Source: Candidatus Muiribacterium halophilum (GTDB taxonomy: Bacteria; Muiribacteriota; Muiribacteriia; Muiribacteriales; Muiribacteriaceae). From it: 64,000 nucleotides of DNA. How positions within the stretch are numbered: the first letter of the stretch is position 1; every line of letters begins with the position of its first letter. The notes beneath the pieces are model-generated. The model searched no databases. It was not told where the DNA came from and worked only from the letters and a program-made list of their open reading frames with translations. The stretch is from assembly GCA_023228995.1 (NCBI GenBank), contig JALOAD010000002.1, forward strand, positions 106,712 to 170,711, read 5' to 3'. Of this stretch, positions 18,050 through 26,954 are shown piece by piece. The translations under genes and the position numbers were made by a program.

Positions 18050-19849
18050 TTAGTATATTGCTGATTTGAGTTTTACATCAGATTTTTTGTTATATACAAG
18101 TGAGTTTAAAATTATTTTTCTAATGGTTGAATTTTTTAAAATTGAAACTAATTTAATAGTTCTATCATCTATATTATTTAATTCTATTGTTTTATTTAAG
18201 TAAATATTTAATTTTTCAAACAAATCTCTGGATTTTGGATTTTTATCGATAAATTTTTTAATATATTTTGTTTCATCTATTGTGTTTATTATAAGTTCTC
18301 CAGTAATTGAAAAATAAATAATACAATTTCTAATACCGGTTTCTGATATACCGGGAAAAGATATATTATTATGTGAAATATTATCATTTGTTATAAAATC
18401 CCCAAGTTCTTTAAGATAAGAATATTCTTTTTCAAAAAACATATCATCGCTATAAACAACCATATAGGAAACATTATATTTATTTTCTATATTTTCAATC
18501 AATGTATATTCGTTAAAAAAATTAAAATTAGAACCTGAATTTTTGGCAAAAACTCCTGATAAAGTATTTTGTTCATTGGTGTTTCCATGAAAAATCAGTA
18601 TGTTATCATTGTTTTCCAATGATTTTAATTTTAATTTAATATTATTTTTTTGATAAGGATTTGAAATGTTTATTCTGTCAACTGTTCTAACATGAGATGA
18701 AAAACCACGATTTTCTTGGAAAAATTTTTCAGGTAAAATAAAATTAATCAAACCATCTTTGAATAAATTAGATGAAATATTTGTTGAATAAGGTCTGTTT
18801 TTAAAATTTAATCTATTATTTAAAAGATTATTAACTATATTTTTAAAATCTGTAGAATTTTCTTTAATAATGTAACAAATACTTAGATTTTCATCTAAAA
18901 TATCTTTTTTATCTATTGGTTTAATAACAGAATCTTTTGATTTATTAGTATATTCCAATTCAAAAAAATCAGAATTTTCTTTATCAATAACAAGATAAAT
19001 AAAAAAATGTCCTGTATTGTCTTTTATAAAAACAATATCTATCATTCCATTAACAATTACAAAAGTATTTTGTTTAAATGATGAATTTTTATCTATAGAA
19101 ACAGTAGATGGTAATATAATACTGTCATTAATAGGAATTTTTATAAAAGAATCTTCTATTGAATTTATATAATCACTTAATTTTTTATATTTTTCAAGAT
19201 TTTCTGAATAAGAAAATAATTTATTTTTATTTAAAATAAAATTTGTATTAAAAAAACTATCTTCATTAAATGATAATTTATCTTGATAATTTATATCTTT
19301 ATCAATAACAAAAGATTTTAAACTATTACTATTAAGATTAATCTGACTTTCTGAAATATAATAAAGATTTTTAAGTTCAAAATCATTATCTCTTTTATTA
19401 ATATTATGTATTATGTTATTTGAAAGAGTTTCCCTATTATTAAAAACAGAAATATCAATATTAGTAAAAAGACTAGTTTGCCTTGAAATTTCTTTCATTT
19501 TTGAATAAAAGCTCTCTTCTCTTATTATCTGAGAAAGTGACATAGTATATTCTTTTATCTTTCTTATAGAAATTGCATTACCATCATTTATATTGAGTTC
19601 TTTTGTCAAAGATTCAAGTGAAAATATAATATTATTAAATTTTTCTCTATCCCCCTGACTTCTTAATTTATTATATTCTTCTTCAATTCGTTGTTTTTTA
19701 TATAAATTGCTAATATCACCAAGCATTTCGCCAATACTAAGCGTTAATGATGAAACAAGACTATCAGGAGTAAGTTCAATCATATCTGAATAAGTTGAAA
19801 CAAATATAAAAGCTAATATAAAAACTAATATGTTACATTTGTTTTTCAT
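18050..19849 (-). CDS. Exported protein of unknown function
   Basis: A 599-residue protein with a signal peptide (NILVFILAFIFVSTYS). The mature region is mixed helix and strand with no domain I can assign with confidence. A segment around residue 420 reads NILIFHGNTNEQNTLSG, and the region that follows looks like an alpha/beta fold. It is the second gene of the surface operon, 15 bases after the BMP-type protein and with a weak SD (AAGGTG) before its ATG. It could be a receptor or sensor working with its upstream ligand-binding neighbour; that is inferred from position alone. Confidence 0.65.
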   Translation of the reverse strand: MKNKCNILVFILAFIFVSTYSDMIELTPDSLVSSLTLSIGEMLGDISNLYKKQRIEEEYNKLRSQGDREKFNNIIFSLESLTKELNINDGNAISIRKIKEYTMSLSQIIREESFYSKMKEISRQTSLFTNIDISVFNNRETLSNNIIHNINKRDNDFELKNLYYISESQINLNSNSLKSFVIDKDINYQDKLSFNEDSFFNTNFILNKNKLFSYSENLEKYKKLSDYINSIEDSFIKIPINDSIILPSTVSIDKNSSFKQNTFVIVNGMIDIVFIKDNTGHFFIYLVIDKENSDFFELEYTNKSKDSVIKPIDKKDILDENLSICYIIKENSTDFKNIVNNLLNNRLNFKNRPYSTNISSNLFKDGLINFILPEKFFQENRGFSSHVRTVDRINISNPYQKNNIKLKLKSLENNDNILIFHGNTNEQNTLSGVFAKNSGSNFNFFNEYTLIENIENKYNVSYMVVYSDDMFFEKEYSYLKELGDFITNDNISHNNISFPGISETGIRNCIIYFSITGELIINTIDETKYIKKFIDKNPKSRDLFEKLNIYLNKTIELNNIDDRTIKLVSILKNSTIRKIILNSLVYNKKSDVKLKSAIY

Positions 19850-19864
19850 AAACTTATCACCTTT

Positions 19865-20806
19865 TTATTTTTTTGTAAGCATGTCAATTGTTTCTTTAAC
19901 CCAATTGATTTTTCTATAACCATATATTCTATCAAGTCCATCAAGGTTAGATACTTCATAACCACCATTTGAAAGATCATAGTTATAAATGCCTCCAACA
20001 AATTCTTTTTCAATTACAATTTTGTACAATGTTTTATACAGAATTGTATCAATTCTTTTAGCAAGTGAAAAAACAACACCTTTTTCTGAAATAAGAGAAA
20101 AATCTCTATCAGTACCAATAATATATTTTTCGTTTTTTAAAGCTGCTTTTAAAACTCCAATTGCACTTCCCCCACAAGGTGCAAATATAACATCAATACC
20201 GTTTTTAAATAAATAATCTGCTTCATTATAAGCTTTTTGAGGATTAACAAAACCAACTATTGTTCTACTTATATTAAGTCTTGGAATTTTACCTTTAAAC
20301 TCTGAATAAGTTAGTCCAGCTTGAAATCCATAATAAAACTTATCAGAAAGGTAGGAATCTTGTGGCCCAATAAAACCAGGATTCCAGTTTTTAAAAAAAG
20401 AACCTGTCATAGCACCAGCAAGAAAAGCTGCTTGATAATCATCAAAAACAATAGACATTACATTAGGAAGATCAAGTGAATTATCAATTAATATGTATTT
20501 TTTTAGAAGATTTCTTGAAGCTTCGTTTTGTATTGCTTCCCTATACATAAAACCTGCACCAATTATTATATCGCAATCAACTGAAAAATATTTAACATAA
20601 GCATTAAAAGATGTATTTTTATCAGGATAAACATATTCAATGTCAATGTTTTTGTAATTATCAGAAAAAGATTGAATTCCAGATCTTACCATATATCCAA
20701 AAGTCGGGTCTTCTTTTGCAGCAAATGGCATAAGTACACCGATTTTTAATGAATATGAAAAAATTATAAAAAATAATAATATGTTAAAAAAAAGTATTTT
20801 TTTCAT
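19865..20806 (-). CDS. BMP-family (PnrA-like) periplasmic binding protein
   Basis: A 313-residue exported protein of the basic membrane protein family, whose characterised members bind nucleosides for ABC import. Diagnostic segments are KIGVLMPFA at the mature N-terminus, VFDDYQAAFLAGAMTG, NPGFIGPQDSY, FQAGLTYSE and FAPCGGSAIGVLKAA. Unlike classical members the signal peptide has no lipobox Cys, so it is probably soluble in the periplasm. No ABC permease or ATPase gene is nearby, and it heads the surface operon, so it may sense rather than transport. It has no SD and its -10 box is nine bases from the ATG. Confidence 0.85.
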   Translation of the reverse strand: MKKILFFNILLFFIIFSYSLKIGVLMPFAAKEDPTFGYMVRSGIQSFSDNYKNIDIEYVYPDKNTSFNAYVKYFSVDCDIIIGAGFMYREAIQNEASRNLLKKYILIDNSLDLPNVMSIVFDDYQAAFLAGAMTGSFFKNWNPGFIGPQDSYLSDKFYYGFQAGLTYSEFKGKIPRLNISRTIVGFVNPQKAYNEADYLFKNGIDVIFAPCGGSAIGVLKAALKNEKYIIGTDRDFSLISEKGVVFSLAKRIDTILYKTLYKIVIEKEFVGGIYNYDLSNGGYEVSNLDGLDRIYGYRKINWVKETIDMLTKK

Positions 20807-20815
20807 AGTTATATA

Positions 20816-20824
20816 ATAATATCA
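20816..20824 (-). promoter_or_regulatory. Predicted promoter of the surface operon
   Basis: Minus strand TGATATTAT: extended -10 with TATTAT at 20821-20816, nine bases before the ATG at 20806. No SD, so the mRNA may be leaderless. No good -35. Confidence 0.45.
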
Positions 20825-20842
20825 AAAGTAAAAAAAAACAAG

Positions 20843-22507
20843 TTATAGATTTTTGTTAATCATTAATATATTTTTATTAAATAAAGTTAGTCCATTATTA
20901 TCAATTGTATTAAATTTTAATAAATTATTATTTTGTAATTTTATATTTTTAAAAACAACTGAAATTTTTTCACCATATTCAGATTTACATGGTATTGATT
21001 TTTTAATAGAATAATCATTAAGTATAACTTCTAATTGTCCTCTATTTTCATTTTGAGTACAACAATAAAATTCAATTAAAATATTTGAAGTTTTTTCAAC
21101 ACTTTTAAAATTATATTCGATATATCCATTGAATCTTCCAACTAAATGAGCAATTTCTTCTATTTCATCCCAATAATTTAGCTGAATTGGTTCAAATTCA
21201 CCTTTTGAATAATCTTTTATATTTATATTTATTTTATCTTCTAAAAAATAACAATCAGTTTGATATTTTTGAGGTTTTATACCAGTATTTTTAAAATAAA
21301 AATCAAAAAGTTCTTTATCAGGTATTTTTGAATAATTTTTATCAATTATATTGAATTTATGATTTGAAAAATCAGATTTATCATAACCTATTTCTTCGCT
21401 TATTAAAGTTCCTGGAATATTTCTAAAAAATGAAATTCCATAATTAATTTTCTTTTTTTTTAATTTATTTATTAAAATTTGTGTATTTTCAAGATCTTTA
21501 ATAGTTTCCTCTGGAAATCCACATATAAATAAAATATAAGGTTTTATGCTATTTGATATTAAAATATCTATTTTTTCGGACAATTCAGATAAATCAATAT
21601 TTTTATTTATATAATCTAAAATCTTTAAACTTCCACTTTCAATACCAATATCAAGTCTAAAACAACCTGTTTTTTTTAATAACCATGCTTTTTCTTCATC
21701 AATTTGATCTAATCTTGAATGAGCACGATATTTTATATTTATTTTATTTTTTTCAAATTCTTTATATATATCTTTTAAATTTTCAGCTGAAAAAGTAAAA
21801 ATATCATCTTCAAAAGAAAAATGATTTATTCCTTTTTTGTTAAAAAAGATAATATCGTCAATAAATGAATTTAAAGCTCTTTTGTGAATTTTATTTTGAT
21901 AAAAACTTGGATTTATACAAAATCTACAGTTTCCTACACAACCGCGAGTTAAAAACATTAATGCAGTTTTATATCCATCAGGATTTTGTTTATCTGAAAA
22001 AGCAGTTTCTTTATAAATACCAAGATTAGGATAATTATAATATGGAAGAGTTTTTAAATTTTCAATATTATATAAATTAGATTCATTGTTTTTTATAACC
22101 CAGTTTTTCTTAAATAAAATTATTCCATTTATCATTTCAACAGGTAATTTTTTTACAAATAAATCTTCTATTGCACCAAAGTTATTATTCATAATAATTG
22201 CGTCAAATATACCATTTGAATTATAGGCAAAATAATTCCAATATTCATGAAAAAATAATATAAAAATTTTATTTTTACTATTTTTTCTTAAATTTTCACA
22301 ATATTTAATAACAGAATTTTCTCTTGAAGTTATTATTATTGTTTTTAAATGTTTTGTTTCTGGCATTTTTAAATTAGAATCAATCTCAATTATATTGTGT
22401 TCAATAGAGCTTTTTTGCAATATTGAAGAAATTACAAGAAGATTAAGAATTTCATTTCTTCCATAAAGAGATGATGGATTATAATTTATTAAAATCATAC
22501 TATTCAT
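20843..22507 (-). CDS. Radical SAM protein with B12-binding-like N-terminus
   Basis: A 554-residue protein. The [4Fe-4S] motif CxxxCxxC appears as TRGCVGNCRFCINPSFY near residue 185. It sits in the context usual for cobalamin-binding radical SAM enzymes, after an N-terminal Rossmann-like region (about residues 1-150) with no clear B12 DxHxxG motif. HFSFEDDIFTF and DIGIESGS are core radical-SAM strands. The last ~130 residues are an unusual beta-rich extension. The reaction is unknown. Its ATG overlaps the permease stop (ATGA), so the two are translationally coupled; such coupling suggests the permease exports or imports its product or substrate. Confidence 0.85.
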   Translation of the reverse strand: MNSMILINYNPSSLYGRNEILNLLVISSILQKSSIEHNIIEIDSNLKMPETKHLKTIIITSRENSVIKYCENLRKNSKNKIFILFFHEYWNYFAYNSNGIFDAIIMNNNFGAIEDLFVKKLPVEMINGIILFKKNWVIKNNESNLYNIENLKTLPYYNYPNLGIYKETAFSDKQNPDGYKTALMFLTRGCVGNCRFCINPSFYQNKIHKRALNSFIDDIIFFNKKGINHFSFEDDIFTFSAENLKDIYKEFEKNKINIKYRAHSRLDQIDEEKAWLLKKTGCFRLDIGIESGSLKILDYINKNIDLSELSEKIDILISNSIKPYILFICGFPEETIKDLENTQILINKLKKKKINYGISFFRNIPGTLISEEIGYDKSDFSNHKFNIIDKNYSKIPDKELFDFYFKNTGIKPQKYQTDCYFLEDKININIKDYSKGEFEPIQLNYWDEIEEIAHLVGRFNGYIEYNFKSVEKTSNILIEFYCCTQNENRGQLEVILNDYSIKKSIPCKSEYGEKISVVFKNIKLQNNNLLKFNTIDNNGLTLFNKNILMINKNL

Positions 22508-23565
22508 TTAAGAAAAGGAAATATAACAGTATAATAATCGCCATAAAGTTTTCCTACTATCATTGAAAATATAATTACCATAGCAAGATAACTTGATGCT
22601 CTTTTAATTCCCATTATTTTTCTAATTGCAAAAAAAGTCGGAAGACTTACAGCTGGTCCTGCAAGCAATAATGTTAAAGCTGGTCCCTGATGAAGTCCCA
22701 TTGCAACAAGTCCTGCAACAAATGGCACAGATACACATGAACCAAAATACATTAATGCAGCAGCTAATGATGCTATAAAATTTGCAGTCCATGTATTTCC
22801 AGTAACCCAAAATAATATTGTACTTCTATCTGCATTAAAATAAGTTTCTAAAACTCCAATCATAAAAACACCAATTACCATAGGAAGAGCAATTTTTGAA
22901 AAGAAATGCCATGTACTTTTAAGCCATTTTTTAATTTCAGTTTTGTTAAGAAACAAATAAGATACAATACATAATAAAATAAAATTAATTAAGTATAAAT
23001 TCCATTTTAAAGTATTTGATATTTTTGATGCTGGTAAAAAAGTAAATGTAAATAAAAGTGCAAAAACTGAAAAAGTTTGCCACCATTTTCTATTATTATC
23101 TTCAATTGGTTTTGGTTCTTTATCTAAAACAGGTTTATTTTTTTCAAAGAAAAGTGAAAATAAAAATCCAATTAAATAAGCACCAATAAAAGTTACTATA
23201 ATTCTTACAACTCCCATTTTTGCACCTAATAGTAAAAATGTAAGAGTTATTGCTGTTATATTTATTGCAGGCCCTGAAAAAAGAAAAGTTATTGCAGGTC
23301 CAAGTCCAGCTCCTGATATGTAAATGCCTGAAAAAAGCGGCACAATACCGCATGCACAAACTGATAGACAAATACCAACAACTGATGCAAAACTATAAGA
23401 TACAAATTTATTTGATTCAGGTCCCATATATTTTAATATTTTAAATTTATTAACGAGTGAACCAATTGCTCCTGATAATAAAAATGCTGGTATTAGAATA
23501 AATATGTGATCAATAAAAAAATTCACTACATTTATTCCACCTGCTTTAATTAAACTTCCTAACAT
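22504..23565 (-). CDS. DUF318 (YraQ/ArsP-type) permease
   Basis: A 353-residue membrane protein of the DUF318/YraQ family, with about eight to ten helices in two halves. The conserved cysteine segment is present as GICLSVCACGIVPLFSG, followed by GLGPAITFLFSGPAINITA; the second half has YFGSCVSVPFVAGLVAMG and GPALTLLLAGPAVSLPT. Family members include organoarsenical (ArsP) and metal exporters that use such cysteines. Substrate unknown here. An SD (AAGGAG) precedes the ATG. Its stop overlaps the radical SAM start by four bases. Confidence 0.85.
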   Translation of the reverse strand: MLGSLIKAGGINVVNFFIDHIFILIPAFLLSGAIGSLVNKFKILKYMGPESNKFVSYSFASVVGICLSVCACGIVPLFSGIYISGAGLGPAITFLFSGPAINITAITLTFLLLGAKMGVVRIIVTFIGAYLIGFLFSLFFEKNKPVLDKEPKPIEDNNRKWWQTFSVFALLFTFTFLPASKISNTLKWNLYLINFILLCIVSYLFLNKTEIKKWLKSTWHFFSKIALPMVIGVFMIGVLETYFNADRSTILFWVTGNTWTANFIASLAAALMYFGSCVSVPFVAGLVAMGLHQGPALTLLLAGPAVSLPTFFAIRKIMGIKRASSYLAMVIIFSMIVGKLYGDYYTVIFPFLK

Positions 23566-23631
23566 TTTTTCTCCTTTTTATCGAAATCTTTTGATTTATA
23601 TAAATGTTAATTTTATACAAAAGTTTCAATA

Positions 23632-23640
23632 TGTTATAAT
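23632..23640 (+). promoter_or_regulatory. Predicted leaderless promoter of the GIY-YIG gene
   Basis: TGTTATAAT: an extended -10 (TG, one base, TATAAT at 23635-23640), six bases before the ATG at 23647, with no SD between. Transcription should start at the ATG. Confidence 0.6.
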
Positions 23641-23646
23641 TTTTTT

Positions 23647-24009
23647 ATGAATAATCTTTATATTATATTACTTGAAAACAAAAAAAATGTTTCTAAAAAT
23701 ATCGGTAAAAAAGGAATTTTTTTATTTTCACCCGGATACTATATTTATATCGGAAGTGCAAAAAAAAATCCAATGGCAAGAATTGAAAGACATTTAAAAA
23801 AAGAAAAAAAACTTTTTTGGCATATTGATTATATAACTAGTTTTATGGAAATCAGAAAAGTATTATTATTTCGCTTTGTTGAATTTACTGAATGTGAACT
23901 TGCTCAAAATATTTTTAACGAATTTAAGGTTGAATTTCCAGGTAAAGGTCTTGGTTCTTCAGATTGTAAATGTTATTCGCATTTTGCAAAGATAAATGAA
24001 AAAGTATAA
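23647..24009 (+). CDS. GIY-YIG / DUF123 domain protein
   Basis: A 120-residue single-domain protein of the DUF123 family, a GIY-YIG nuclease-like fold. The motif strand pair is PGYYIYIGSA, followed by RIERHLKKEKKLFWHIDYITSF. The C-terminal GLGSSDCKCYSHF is the characteristic DUF123 ending. In archaea the domain is found fused to endonuclease III; the stand-alone bacterial form has no settled role. It lacks an SD and has a -10 box six bases upstream, so its mRNA is probably leaderless. It converges on pelG, and a bidirectional terminator separates them. Confidence 0.88.
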   Translation: MNNLYIILLENKKNVSKNIGKKGIFLFSPGYYIYIGSAKKNPMARIERHLKKEKKLFWHIDYITSFMEIRKVLLFRFVEFTECELAQNIFNEFKVEFPGKGLGSSDCKCYSHFAKINEKV

Positions 24010-24011
24010 AA

Positions 24012-24055
24012 ACGGTATGTGAAGCGGTATATAAAGCGTATAAGAGCGGTATAAA
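24012..24055 (+). repeat. Short dispersed intergenic repeat
   Basis: GTATGTGAAGCG ... GCGTATAAGAGCGGTATAAA closely resembles positions 8-42 of the window (TTATGTGAAGCG ... GGGCGGTATAAAAG). Function unknown; the GTATAAAAG end also pairs with CTTTTATAC at about 24092. Confidence 0.5.
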
Positions 24056-24101
24056 AGATTTTTACCGAATTTATACTCATATACTCGTATACTTTTATAC
24101 T

Positions 24102-24130
24102 TTTTTTATTTGGTATAACCAAATAAAAAA
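24102..24130. terminator. Bidirectional terminator at the end of the pel operon
   Basis: A 13-bp perfect stem (TTTTTTATTTGGT at 24102-24114 with ACCAAATAAAAAA at 24118-24130) around an ATA loop, giving T-runs on both strands. It ends pelG and the converging GIY-YIG gene. Confidence 0.8.
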
Positions 24131-24131
24131 C

Positions 24132-25481
24132 TTATTTCTTTTTTTCTCTTTCTCTTAAAAACATTAAATAATCTAGATTTCTTACACCATAATCAATGTC
24201 ATAATACATTAATATATTTACCATAGATATTGAAATTGTAAAACCTATTCCATAAAATCTAACTGAGGAAAGTGAATAATATGAAATAACTGAATTTAAA
24301 ACAAAAAATATAAAAGTGTTTTTAGCAATATTTTTATGGGAATCAAGATAATATAATAATAATGTTTGATAAATATATATAGCAAGAGATAAATTTCCAA
24401 TTGTTAAAATTTTAAAAATATGTGAATATTCCAAAAATCTAAAAAGATATTTTGAATAAAAAATTAATACAAATGTTAAAAGGCCATGATATATTATTAT
24501 CATTCCATAACCATCTTTTATGCTTAAAATAGTGTTTTCTTTAGCTTTAATAATTTCATTTATGCTTTTTTTTAAAAGTAATGATTTTGTAAATTTATGA
24601 AATTTTTCTGCAATGTCAGTTTCTATACTTATAGTTATTATTGCAAGAATTGGTAGTAAAAAAAGAGTAGATACAAAATAATTTATATCATAAATTGGAT
24701 TATAATAAAAAAAATCTCCAACACTTATACTTTCCTTTGCAAAAAACCAGAATACTATTTTATCAGCCCATAGAGCTATATAATAAAAAAAGCCTGCAAG
24801 CCCTAACCATATTTTTTTTGCATATTTCAAAAATTCAAAAGATATTAAATTTTTTGAAGGATATCTTTGATATATCATTATAATAAGCATAATTGAAACA
24901 GCAGTATATGAAATATTATAAAATAGTATTATTGATTGAAATCCTAATATTGGATAAAAAATATATATCATTATAAAACTTAAAAATGTTATGCTAAAAA
25001 AATACAAAGTTACTTTTTTATAGTTTTTTAAAATTGACATTGTACTAAATAAAGGCCAAAATATTAAATTTACTACACAAAATGAACTAATTAGAATTCT
25101 AATTTCTTGACTAAAACTTGGAGAATATATGTAAATTAGTATTGCTGGTAAAATTGATATAATACCACATACAATTACAGCTCCGATTATTGATGGAAAT
25201 ATAATATCAAATCTTTCTTCAAATTCCATGTCAGAACAGAATCTTATAAGAATTGATTGAATAGGACTTGATAATATAAGAGATATTGCAAGTATATAGG
25301 TTATTATAATAAATGATACAAGTGATTCTCCTCCAGCCACAAAGTAAAGCAGAGAAAGATTTATCATAGATATAACCCATGGACCGCTTATAAAAACAAA
25401 AGCACTAAAAAAACTCTTTAAATAAGAGTAAAAAGTATCTTCTGTTAATATTTTTCTTAATTCAAAACCTATTCCAGCCAT
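24132..25481 (-). CDS. pelG: PelG, polysaccharide export membrane protein
   Basis: A 449-residue protein of about 12 hydrophobic helices, related to Wzx/MOP flippases. It begins MAGIGFELRKILTED, the opening typical of PelG, followed by SAFVFISGPWVISM. PelG is thought to move the growing Pel chain across the inner membrane together with PelD, PelE and PelF. It is the last pel gene; its ATG overlaps the end of the pelF C-terminal part (25469) by 13 bases, so translation is probably coupled. An AGGAG lies about 14 bases before the ATG, rather far. The bidirectional terminator follows immediately. Confidence 0.93.
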   Translation of the reverse strand: MAGIGFELRKILTEDTFYSYLKSFFSAFVFISGPWVISMINLSLLYFVAGGESLVSFIIITYILAISLILSSPIQSILIRFCSDMEFEERFDIIFPSIIGAVIVCGIISILPAILIYIYSPSFSQEIRILISSFCVVNLIFWPLFSTMSILKNYKKVTLYFFSITFLSFIMIYIFYPILGFQSIILFYNISYTAVSIMLIIMIYQRYPSKNLISFEFLKYAKKIWLGLAGFFYYIALWADKIVFWFFAKESISVGDFFYYNPIYDINYFVSTLFLLPILAIITISIETDIAEKFHKFTKSLLLKKSINEIIKAKENTILSIKDGYGMIIIYHGLLTFVLIFYSKYLFRFLEYSHIFKILTIGNLSLAIYIYQTLLLYYLDSHKNIAKNTFIFFVLNSVISYYSLSSVRFYGIGFTISISMVNILMYYDIDYGVRNLDYLMFLREREKKK

Positions 25482-26236
25482 TTTTTATAATAACTCCTAT
25501 ATTGTTCTGTAACTTTTTTTAGATTGTAGAATTTATTAACTCTTTCAAAAGCATTATCCTGATATTTTTTATATAGTTTTTTATCTTCTATTAGTTTTAT
25601 AATATTTAAAGATAATGAATTTATATCCATAACAGGTGATATTTCCCCAGCATTTCCAATATTTATATCGTTTTCAAATTCTGGATTTCCAAGTATTACA
25701 TCGCTGCATCCACCAACATTTGTACAAATTGCTGGAATTTTTGAAGAAAATCCTTCAAGTATTACAAGAGGTAATCCTTCTGAAATGCTTGTAAGTATAA
25801 GAAGATCTATTTCATATAATTTTTTTGAAAGATCAACTCTTCCAGTGAATTGAACTTTATCTTCTATTTTTAATATTTTTACAAAATCTTTGCATATATT
25901 GTAATAATCAATATCTTCTTCAAAAGGACCTACTATTTCAAATTTTATATCAGGATGTTTTGATAATACTGAAAACGCTACTTTTATAAAAGTAAGAATA
26001 TCTTTTACAGGAACGACTCTACCAATTAATGCAATTTTTTTTATGCTATCTCTATTTTTTATGCAAGGAGCGAACTTTTCAATTTCTATTCCGTTTGGAA
26101 TTATTAATAATTTTTCTATAAGTGCTCCTTCATTTTTTTGAGTAAGCATATTTCCTCTTGTAATACTAAAAATATTTTTTGAATAATTGTAAGCAATCTT
26201 ACTTAAAATAATAAAAAAACCAATCCAAAGTTTTTT
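25469..26236 (-). CDS. pelF: PelF glycosyltransferase, C-terminal part (after a frameshift)
   Basis: The C-terminal GT-B half of PelF, a family 4 glycosyltransferase that uses UDP-sugars to build Pel. The reading frame is open from about 26236. It begins KKLWIGFFIILSKIAYNYSK, continuing the N-terminal fragment without a missing residue if one T is removed from the T9 run at 26245-26237. The first ATG inside the frame is at 26149. GT4 features are KIALIGRVVPVKDI, IVGPFEED and the donor-site TSISEGLPLVILEGFSS with its E-x7-E pair. Alone this fragment would lack the acceptor domain. See the pelF findings for whether this is an error, a lesion or a switch. Confidence 0.9.
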   Translation of the reverse strand, partial: KKLWIGFFIILSKIAYNYSKNIFSITRGNMLTQKNEGALIEKLLIIPNGIEIEKFAPCIKNRDSIKKIALIGRVVPVKDILTFIKVAFSVLSKHPDIKFEIVGPFEEDIDYYNICKDFVKILKIEDKVQFTGRVDLSKKLYEIDLLILTSISEGLPLVILEGFSSKIPAICTNVGGCSDVILGNPEFENDINIGNAGEISPVMDINSLSLNIIKLIEDKKLYKKYQDNAFERVNKFYNLKKVTEQYRSYYKKWLE

Positions 26237-26954
26237 AAAAAAAAACAGCTTTATCTATTTCAAATATACTGTTTACTTTATCAGAAAATATCCACTCACT
26301 TTGATTTATATCAATTTTTCTTTCTCTAGTATATATTCCATGTTCTGTAAGAATAAAAGGTTTTTCTCGAATTATTGAAACAACAGAACCTGCAAATCCT
26401 GCATAACCTGTCGATACACTGTGGTAAATTTCGCTTTGAGGTATTTTTTTTATAAAACTCATTATTTTTAAAAAAGGTTCACATATAAAACCAACATTCC
26501 AATATAAATCCATAAATGAATTATCATCTGCATATTTTTTTGCAAGATCTACAACCATTGAATAAAAATATTTACTATTAAAAATATTTTCATTATTTGG
26601 AGATATTTTAATGAAATATTTAAGCCATTCTTCTAGCTTATTATTAAAATTTTCTTTATTTAAAATATTTTCCATTAAATCATGAGTTTTTATAAAAAAT
26701 TCAAGTGGAATTTTTTTATTATCAGCTTTTAAATTTTTATCAAAAAGAAATAATTCTTTATATTCAATAAGATTTTTAGGAAAATCATAATTTTTATTTA
26801 AGCAATCTTCTTTTTTACTCCCAATAAAAAAAACCGAAAAACTAATATCAGGCATATTACTTATAATCTTATGTATCCAGTCGCCAACTCCACCTCGAAC
26901 ATAAGGATAAGAACCTTCACTTATAATACAAACATTACTTTTTATAATTCCCAA
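26235..26954 (-). CDS. pelF: PelF glycosyltransferase, N-terminal part (before a frameshift)
   Basis: The N-terminal half of PelF. NVCIISEGSYPYVRGGVGDW is the family opening, and SVVSIIREKPFILTEHGIYTRERKIDI is the characteristic hinge segment. It starts at TTG 26954 (no ATG is available in frame), after GGTAGG, within a few bases of the pelE stop (26942). The frame runs into TAA at 26237-26235, immediately after a T9 run (GCTG-T9-A6 on the coding strand). With T8 the frame would continue into the C-terminal part and give a protein of about 495 residues, the usual PelF length. Confidence 0.9.
   Translation of the reverse strand: MGIIKSNVCIISEGSYPYVRGGVGDWIHKIISNMPDISFSVFFIGSKKEDCLNKNYDFPKNLIEYKELFLFDKNLKADNKKIPLEFFIKTHDLMENILNKENFNNKLEEWLKYFIKISPNNENIFNSKYFYSMVVDLAKKYADDNSFMDLYWNVGFICEPFLKIMSFIKKIPQSEIYHSVSTGYAGFAGSVVSIIREKPFILTEHGIYTRERKIDINQSEWIFSDKVNSIFEIDKAVFF

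Noticed and set aside
18050-19849. Possible CHAT-type caspase-like domain (IFHGN and a later Cys)
   Set aside because: The Cys context (GIRNCIIYFS) and strand order do not fit well enough; left as unknown.
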